Shown here: positions 59,256 to 64,000 of the stretch, piece after piece
Numbering within the stretch: position 1 is the stretch's first letter
How the letters are laid out: every line of letters starts with the position of its first letter
Assembly (NCBI GenBank): GCA_020161615.1
Contig: JAIUPD010000004.1
Span: 332,193 to 396,192, forward strand
DNA from: Pseudomonadota bacterium
GTDB taxonomy: Bacteria > Pseudomonadota > Alphaproteobacteria > Rhodobacterales > Rhodobacteraceae
Reading direction: 5' to 3'
DNA length: 64,000 nucleotides
Made by a program: the position numbers and the translations under genes
The notes under the pieces: generated by a model
Database searches by the model: none
What the model was told of the DNA's origin: nothing
What the model saw: only the letters and a program-made list of their open reading frames with translations

Positions 59256-60557
59256 ATGACTGATTTCTTCAACGGCATCGCGCCCATCCGTTACGAGGGC
59301 CCGGACAGCGCCAGCGAATTTGCCTTCCGCCATTACAACCCGGACGAGATGCTGCTCGGCAAGCCGATGAAGGACCATCTGCGCTTCGCCGCCGCCTATT
59401 GGCACAGCTTCGCCTGGCCGGGCGGCGATCCGTTCGGCGGCCAGACCTTCGAGCGGCCCTGGTTCGGCGAGACGATGGATCATGCGAAGCTGAAAGCCGA
59501 TGTGGCTTTCGAGATGTTCAAGATCCTGGGCGTGCCCTATTTCTGCTTCCACGACGCCGATGTCCGGCCCGAAGGCGCCTCCTTCGCCGAGAACACGGCC
59601 CGCCTGCGCGAGATCACCGATTACTTCCAGCAGAAGATGGAGGAGACGGGGGTCAAGCTGCTCTGGGGCACCGCCAACCTCTTCAGCCACCGCCGCTATA
59701 TGGCAGGCGCGGCGACCAACCCCGACCCGGAGGTCTTTGCCTTCGCGGCCGCGACGATCAAGACCTGCATGGACGCAACGCATCAGCTTGGCGGAGAGAA
59801 TTACGTCCTCTGGGGCGGGCGCGAGGGCTATGAGACGCTGCTCAACACCGACCTCAAGCGCGAGCGTGCGCAGGCGGGGCGGATGCTGCAGATGGTCGTG
59901 GATTACAAGCACAAGACCGGCTTCAAGGGCACGATCGTGATCGAACCGAAGCCGCAGGAGCCCACAAAGCACCAATACGATTACGACGTGGCCACGGTTT
60001 ACGGCTTCCTCAAGGATTTCGGACTGGAGGGCGAGGTCAAGGTCAATATCGAGCAGGGCCACGCCATTCTGGCAGGTCATTCCTTCGAGCATGAGCTGGC
60101 GCTGGCCGCGTCGCTCGGCATCTTCGGCTCGATCGACATGAACCGGAACGATTATCAATCCGGCTGGGACACCGACCAATTCCCCAACAACGTGCCGGAA
60201 ATGGCGCTGGCCTATTACGAGATCCTCAAGGCGGGCGGCTTCACCACCGGCGGGACCAATTTCGACGCCAAGATCCGCCGACAGTCGCTGGACCCCGAGG
60301 ATCTGATCCTGGCCCATGTTGGCGGCATGGATGCCTGCGCGGCGGGGCTGAAGGCGGCGGCGGCGATGCTGAGCGACGGGCGGCTGGAAGACCAGCGCGC
60401 GGCCCGCTACGCCGGTTGGGATCAGCCCGAGGGGAAGGCGCTGTTGTCCAGCGATCTGGCCAGCATTGCCCGGATGGTCGAAGAGAAGAAGCTCGACCCG
60501 CGGCCGCGGTCGGGGCGTCAGGAACGGCTGGAAAATCTGGTCAACCGCTTCCTGTGA
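59256..60557 (+). CDS. xylA: Xylose isomerase
   Basis: 433 residues. It converts D-xylose to D-xylulose with two divalent metals. Conserved blocks are [12 protein letters not shown] with the catalytic His-Asp, [33 protein letters not shown] and NVEQ-type [18 protein letters not shown]. The protein length is that of class II enzymes. Last gene of the xyl operon. Confidence 0.96.
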   Translation: MTDFFNGIAPIRYEGPDSASEFAFRHYNPDEMLLGKPMKDHLRFAAAYWHSFAWPGGDPFGGQTFERPWFGETMDHAKLKADVAFEMFKILGVPYFCFHDADVRPEGASFAENTARLREITDYFQQKMEETGVKLLWGTANLFSHRRYMAGAATNPDPEVFAFAAATIKTCMDATHQLGGENYVLWGGREGYETLLNTDLKRERAQAGRMLQMVVDYKHKTGFKGTIVIEPKPQEPTKHQYDYDVATVYGFLKDFGLEGEVKVNIEQGHAILAGHSFEHELALAASLGIFGSIDMNRNDYQSGWDTDQFPNNVPEMALAYYEILKAGGFTTGGTNFDAKIRRQSLDPEDLILAHVGGMDACAAGLKAAAAMLSDGRLEDQRAARYAGWDQPEGKALLSSDLASIARMVEEKKLDPRPRSGRQERLENLVNRFL

Positions 60558-60564
60558 GCAAAGC

Positions 60565-60597
60565 GCCTGCCCTCGGTCCCATGGGGCGAGGGCAGGC
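60565..60597. terminator. Hairpin between convergent xylA and fasciclin genes
   Basis: Perfect 11-bp stem GCCTGCCCTCG / CGAGGGCAGGC with an 11-nt loop, 7 bp after the xylA stop. No T run; a second small stem GCCC-GAAA-GGGC follows at 60602-60613. Confidence 0.55.
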
Positions 60598-60612
60598 AAG
60601 GCCCGAAAGGGC

Positions 60613-61089
60613 TTATTCGGGCATCAGCACCGCGTCGATCACATGGATCACGCCGTTCGAGGCCTCGATGTCGGTCATCACGATGTTGACGCCGTTGACC
60701 TGCGCGGCGCCGTCCAGCGTGAAGGTCAGTTCCTGGCCGTTGACCGTCGCGGCGGTCATGCCTTCGGTCAGGTCACCCGCCATCACCGCGCCCGGGACGA
60801 CGTGGTAGGTCAGGATCCCGGTCAGCGTGGGGATGTCCTGCAACAGCGCCTCGACCGTGCCCTCGGGCAGGGCGGCAAAGGCCTCGTCGGTCGGGGCGAA
60901 GACGGTGAAGGGACCTTCGCCCTTCAGCGTGTCCACCAGACCGGCGGCCTCGACCGCGGCGACGAGCGTGGTGAAACTTCCGTTGGCAACGGCCGTATCG
61001 ACGATATCCATCCCGCCATGGTTGTCGGCCAGGGCGTAGCTGCTGAAGGCGGTGGTCGCGGCGAAGGCGAGGGCGGTCGTGCGAAGCAT
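60613..61089 (-). CDS. Secreted fasciclin (FAS1) domain protein
   Basis: 158 residues with a signal peptide ([20 protein letters not shown], cleavage near ALA) and one FAS1 domain: [48 protein letters not shown] and the C-terminal [17 protein letters not shown]1 proteins act in adhesion or as periplasmic carriers. Monocistronic, divergent from msrP. Confidence 0.93.
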   Translation of the reverse strand: MLRTTALAFAATTAFSSYALADNHGGMDIVDTAVANGSFTTLVAAVEAAGLVDTLKGEGPFTVFAPTDEAFAALPEGTVEALLQDIPTLTGILTYHVVPGAVMAGDLTEGMTAATVNGQELTFTLDGAAQVNGVNIVMTDIEASNGVIHVIDAVLMPE

Positions 61090-61348
61090 ACGAGTCTCCT
61101 TTCAAGTCAAGCTGGATGCTGTGTCGCGCATCGGCCTGAAGACGTGCCGCAAGCGCCTCTGGATCACTTCACAACCGGGCGACCGGCCCTTGACCCGTGG
61201 CCCCGTTGCGCCAAGCTGGCGCCACCGGCGGCGTCCAGTCACGTTTTCTTGATCCCCGTTCCCGCCAGCGCGGTGAAACAGGCGCCGTCCCGGCCCGTAT
61301 TGTCTTGCAAAGCCACCCGGCCCCCGGGTCGCAACAAGAGGAGTTCCC

Positions 61349-62251
61349 ATGGCACGCCGCTGGACCAACGATCTCACGCAGGATGACGTGACGCCCCGCC
61401 ACCTCTGGCTGAACCGCCGGCAGATCATGGCCGGGATGGGCGGCGCCGCGGCGCTGACGGCCACGGGCGCACCGGCGATGGCGCAGGGACTGGAGCCCAA
61501 TACGCTGGAGCAGATCTCGACCTACAACAATTACTACGAATTCGGTGTCGGCAAGGAGGACCCCGCAGCCTATGCCAGCGCGCTGGACATCGACCCCTGG
61601 ACGATCCGCGTCGAGGGCATGGTCGACCGGCCCGGCGATTACGCGTTGGCCGACCTGCTGAGCGGCCTGCAGAGCGAGGAACGCATCTATCGCTTCCGCT
61701 GTGTCGAGGCCTGGTCGATGGTCGTGCCCTGGAACGGCGTCGAACTGGCTGATGTGCTGGACAAGATCGGGGTGCAATCAGGCGCGCGCTACGTCGCCTT
61801 CGAGACCGTGGTGCAGCCTGAGAACATGCCCGGGGTGCGCAGCCGGGTCATTCCCTTCCCCTATGTCGAGGGGCTGAGGCTGGATGAGGCCCGCCATCCA
61901 CTGACCTTGCTGGCGACCGGCATCTACGGCCAGCCGATGCCGAAGCAGAACGGCGCGCCGATCCGGCTGGTGGTGCCGTGGAAGTATGGCTTCAAATCGA
62001 TCAAGTCGATCGTGCGCATTACCCTGACCGACCAGCAGCCGCCGACCACCTGGAACCGGCTGAACAGCCGCGAATACGGCTTCTATTCCAACGTGAATCC
62101 CGAGGTCGACCACCCCCGCTGGTCGCAGGCCAGCGAGCGGCGGATCGGCGGGGGCCTGTTTGCCCGGCGCCAGGACACGCTGATGTTCAACGGCTACGGC
62201 GATCAGGTTGCCTCGCTCTATGCCGGGATGGACCTGCGGGAGAATTACTGA
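61349..62251 (+). CDS. msrP: Protein-methionine-sulfoxide reductase catalytic subunit MsrP
   Basis: 300 residues with a Tat signal ([19 protein letters not shown]). It is a periplasmic molybdopterin enzyme: the Mo-binding Cys is in [18 protein letters not shown], and [13 protein letters not shown] is typical. It repairs oxidised methionines in exported proteins. The stop is one base before the msrQ start. Confidence 0.95.
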   Translation: MARRWTNDLTQDDVTPRHLWLNRRQIMAGMGGAAALTATGAPAMAQGLEPNTLEQISTYNNYYEFGVGKEDPAAYASALDIDPWTIRVEGMVDRPGDYALADLLSGLQSEERIYRFRCVEAWSMVVPWNGVELADVLDKIGVQSGARYVAFETVVQPENMPGVRSRVIPFPYVEGLRLDEARHPLTLLATGIYGQPMPKQNGAPIRLVVPWKYGFKSIKSIVRITLTDQQPPTTWNRLNSREYGFYSNVNPEVDHPRWSQASERRIGGGLFARRQDTLMFNGYGDQVASLYAGMDLRENY

Positions 62252-62252
62252 C

Positions 62253-62885
62253 ATGTCCCTCGCGCAGCGTATCAACCGCGCCCAGCGGGTCGTGCCCGCA
62301 TGGCCGATCTACCTGATCGGCTTCGGCTGGATGGGTTGGCTCTTCTGGCTGGGGCTCAATGGCGACCTGGGCCCTGAGCCGATCAACGCGCTGGAGCGGC
62401 GCTATGGCCTGCTGACCCTGCAGCTTCTGGTGGCGACGCTGGTGGTGACGCCGCTCAGGACCTGGACCAACATCAGCCTGATCAAATACCGCCGGGCGCT
62501 GGGGCTGATGGCCTTCGGTTTCCTGATGGCGCATTTCCTGGTCTGGGCGTTGCTCGACCTGCAATCGCTGTCGCGCATCGGGGTCGAGATCGTGCGGCGC
62601 CCCTATATCACCATCGGCTTTGCGGCCTTCCTGCTGCTGATCCCGCTGGCGGTGACCTCGAACAACGCCTCGATCCGCAGGCTGGGCGCGCAGGGCTGGC
62701 GGCGGCTGCACAAGCTGACCTATCCGGCGATCCTGCTGGGGGCGGTGCATTTCGTCTGGTTGGTGAAGGGCTATCCGCTGGAACCCTTCCTCTATCTCGG
62801 CGCCATCGTCGCCCTGCTGGCGATCCGGCTGGTGCCGAAGCGGCGCCCGGCGATGCGGGCACCGGCGGGGGCGGTCACCCGATAG
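62253..62885 (+). CDS. msrQ: Membrane haem subunit MsrQ
   Basis: 210 residues with about six membrane segments and histidines on helices (MAHFLVWALLD, RRLHKLTYPAILLGAVHFVW) that fit b-haem ligation. It passes electrons from the quinone pool to MsrP. ATG 62253 directly follows msrP. Confidence 0.93.
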   Translation: MSLAQRINRAQRVVPAWPIYLIGFGWMGWLFWLGLNGDLGPEPINALERRYGLLTLQLLVATLVVTPLRTWTNISLIKYRRALGLMAFGFLMAHFLVWALLDLQSLSRIGVEIVRRPYITIGFAAFLLLIPLAVTSNNASIRRLGAQGWRRLHKLTYPAILLGAVHFVWLVKGYPLEPFLYLGAIVALLAIRLVPKRRPAMRAPAGAVTR

Positions 62886-62903
62886 ACCGGGTGACCGGCG
62901 CGT

Positions 62904-63338
62904 TCATTCCGTCACTTCGGCGACGATCCCGGCGAGCAGCTCGTTGGCCGGGGTCATGCTCTCCGCATCCCGGTGCAGGTAGCCGACCATGACCTCCTCG
63001 CCCGGACGTTCGATCACCTGGATGCCATAGGGGCAGAAGGCGACGTTCTGCCAATCGGCCTCCATCACCTGCCGCGAGACGGCGGCCGAGCAGAACAAAT
63101 AGATATCGGCATTGGTGAAGAGAACGACCTCGCTGCCCATGTCGGCGCGGGTCCGCTCCAGCATCTCGCCCACATGGCTGGTGTAGTCGATCACCAGCCC
63201 GCGGCCGACGATCGCCGATTCCAGCGCGAAGGTCGTATCCTCGAAGGACATGCCGCTGGGGGTGAGCCGCATCTCGTCGGCAAGGACGGGGGCCGCGGTC
63301 AGCGCGGCCAGCGCGGCGGCGCAAAGCACTCTGGTCAT
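62904..63338 (-). CDS. Periplasmic DUF302-family protein
   Basis: 144 residues with a signal peptide (MTRVLCAAALAALTAAPVLA). The mature part follows the DUF302 pattern: SFEDTTFALESAIVGRGLVI near the start, and ANADIYLFCS-like TNADIYLFCSAAVSRQVM plus CPYGIQVIERPGE later. Two cysteines are present in the mature protein. ATG 63338 follows AAGGAGGATCTC. The function is unknown; many DUF302 proteins accompany redox or sulfur genes. Convergent with msrQ. Confidence 0.85.
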   Translation of the reverse strand: MTRVLCAAALAALTAAPVLADEMRLTPSGMSFEDTTFALESAIVGRGLVIDYTSHVGEMLERTRADMGSEVVLFTNADIYLFCSAAVSRQVMEADWQNVAFCPYGIQVIERPGEEVMVGYLHRDAESMTPANELLAGIVAEVTE

Positions 63339-63411
63339 GAGATCCTCCTTGGGGCAGGGCGCCCCGTCTCTACATTCGCAATCATGCATATCTCGGGGCG
63401 TTTTGCACTTC

Positions 63412-63539
63412 GAATCGCGCGGGAGGGCGCGAGTCGGCGGATTCGGCCCTGACGGAGGGGGATTCGCGGGAATCAGGGGGAAGATCCGGTGCGGTGAGTC
63501 GCGGATTCGGGGTGATTCAGAAAGATTTCAGGGCGATTC
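63412..63539. promoter_or_regulatory. Cluster of nine GANTC sites
   Basis: GANTC occurs at 63412, 63431, 63440, 63461, 63470, 63496, 63504, 63514 and 63535, with start-to-start steps of 19, 9, 21, 9, 26, 8, 10 and 21 bp, mostly near whole helical turns. GANTC is the target of the alphaproteobacterial methylase CcrM. The cluster lies 180-310 bp upstream of the rRNA promoter in otherwise gene-free DNA. Confidence 0.6.
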
Positions 63540-63722
63540 CTGTCCCGATGGTCAGGAAGTTGCGCGCCCATGGGGGTGGTGCGCAACTATCCTCGCGCGG
63601 GCCGCAGGGACCTGCGCGGGGCACCCACCAAGTCCCCACAGGAGGGGCGCCCAGAGGCCCAGCAAAACAAGGCAATGTGACAGGCAGATGGAAAAAAATC
63701 GCCGGCTCCTGCATTTTTTCTC

Positions 63723-63751
63723 TTGCGGGTTCCGGCCGCGGGGCCTAGATA
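63723..63751 (+). promoter_or_regulatory. Ribosomal RNA operon promoter
   Basis: TTGCGG (63723-63728), a 17-bp spacer and TAGATA (63746-63751), preceded by A/T tracts (GAAAAAAATC, CATTTTTTCTC) that could be an UP element. The TAGATACCGCCTCACC context agrees with Rhodobacteraceae rrn promoters from memory. Confidence 0.75.
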
Positions 63752-63757
63752 CCGCCT

Positions 63758-64000
63758 CACCGAAGCGGCGGGGACGCGGAAACGCGAACGAAGCAGCGAC
63801 GGCGGCGGAAACGCCGGAACGAAATTCTGGATGCGAGGCGAGCGAAGGCGCTAGGGAACTGGCGACGTCTTCGTGTTGTGTTCGGAGCGCTTTTTGACAT
63901 TTTGGTGAATGAAGGGATATGTGGGCGGTTTGGTTCATTTCGATGGATCGGACGTCTGGATATCGGCCTCTTAGCGGTAACGCGATGATAGGGGTGTCAG
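63758..64000 (+). other. 16S rRNA leader (rrn operon 5' region)
   Basis: Non-coding and conserved in style. The stretch GGGATATGTGGGCGGTTTGG, then GATCGGACGTCTGG and CTCTTAGCGGTAACGCG, is what I recall immediately ahead of 16S genes in Rhodobacteraceae. It would hold antitermination and RNase III processing signals. A TTGACA (63894) with ATATGT 17 bp on could be a second promoter. The mature 16S gene should begin within a few hundred bases to the right. Confidence 0.65.

Overview
The window is GC-rich chromosomal DNA of an alphaproteobacterium, most likely a member of the Rhodobacteraceae (Paracoccus/Rhodobacter relatives). This rests on strong G/C third-position bias, gene families and gene orders typical of that family (single-domain XylG, TRAP-TAXI and TTT transporters, a cheY-cheA-cheW-cheR-cheY operon, protocatechuate 4,5-cleavage) and, at the right edge, a sequence I recognise from memory as the Rhodobacteraceae 16S rRNA operon promoter and leader. 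The genus call is inference. I see no insertion sequences, phage genes, tRNAs or CRISPR arrays.

Layout. 1-10.3 kb: a hydroxycinnamate module with a feruloyl/p-coumaroyl-CoA synthetase (FerA type), an aldehyde dehydrogenase, two enoyl-CoA hydratase/lyases (the first cut by the left edge), an SDR, a three-gene tripartite tricarboxylate transporter and a MarR regulator. Three copies of one operator, TATnnGG-GnG-CCnnATA, tie these genes into one putative regulon. 10.2-14.2 kb: FAD monooxygenase, alpha/beta hydrolase, VOC protein and a LuxR-type regulator. 14.6-23.5 kb: a ten-gene chemotaxis operon on the minus strand (STAS, cheY, cheA, cheW, cheR, cheY, small unknown, mcp, cheB, cheD). 23.7-31.1 kb: a secreted unknown, divergent oxyR/katG, then a GT90-like glycosyltransferase, galE and galU.

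31.3-39.6 kb: lower aromatic pathway. ligABC is on the minus strand, a LysR regulator with two HTH domains faces ligI, a second ligAB-like pair follows, and an AraC (PobR-type) regulator faces pobA. Together with the left-hand module this covers p-coumarate -> p-coumaroyl-CoA -> 4-hydroxybenzaldehyde -> 4-hydroxybenzoate -> protocatechuate -> 4-carboxy-2-hydroxymuconate semialdehyde -> 2-pyrone-4,6-dicarboxylate -> oxalomesaconate. The later steps (LigU/J/K) and a vanillate demethylase are not in the window.

39.8-49.0 kb: a TRAP-TAXI transporter, then a GntR-linked operon of an AbrB-type membrane protein, a gamma-glutamyltransferase-like hydrolase, a D-2-hydroxyacid dehydrogenase and a TauE/SafE exporter, then a hydrolase. 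49.1-51.5 kb: an AEC transporter and a di-haem peroxidase. 51.5-60.6 kb: the xylose locus, with a ROK repressor and an FG-GAP protein divergent from xylFHGBA. 60.6-63.3 kb: a fasciclin protein, the MsrPQ periplasmic methionine-sulfoxide repair pair and a DUF302 protein. 63.4-64.0 kb: a non-coding stretch with nine GANTC sites in 128 bp, an rRNA-type promoter and the rRNA leader; the 16S gene itself should start just past the right edge.
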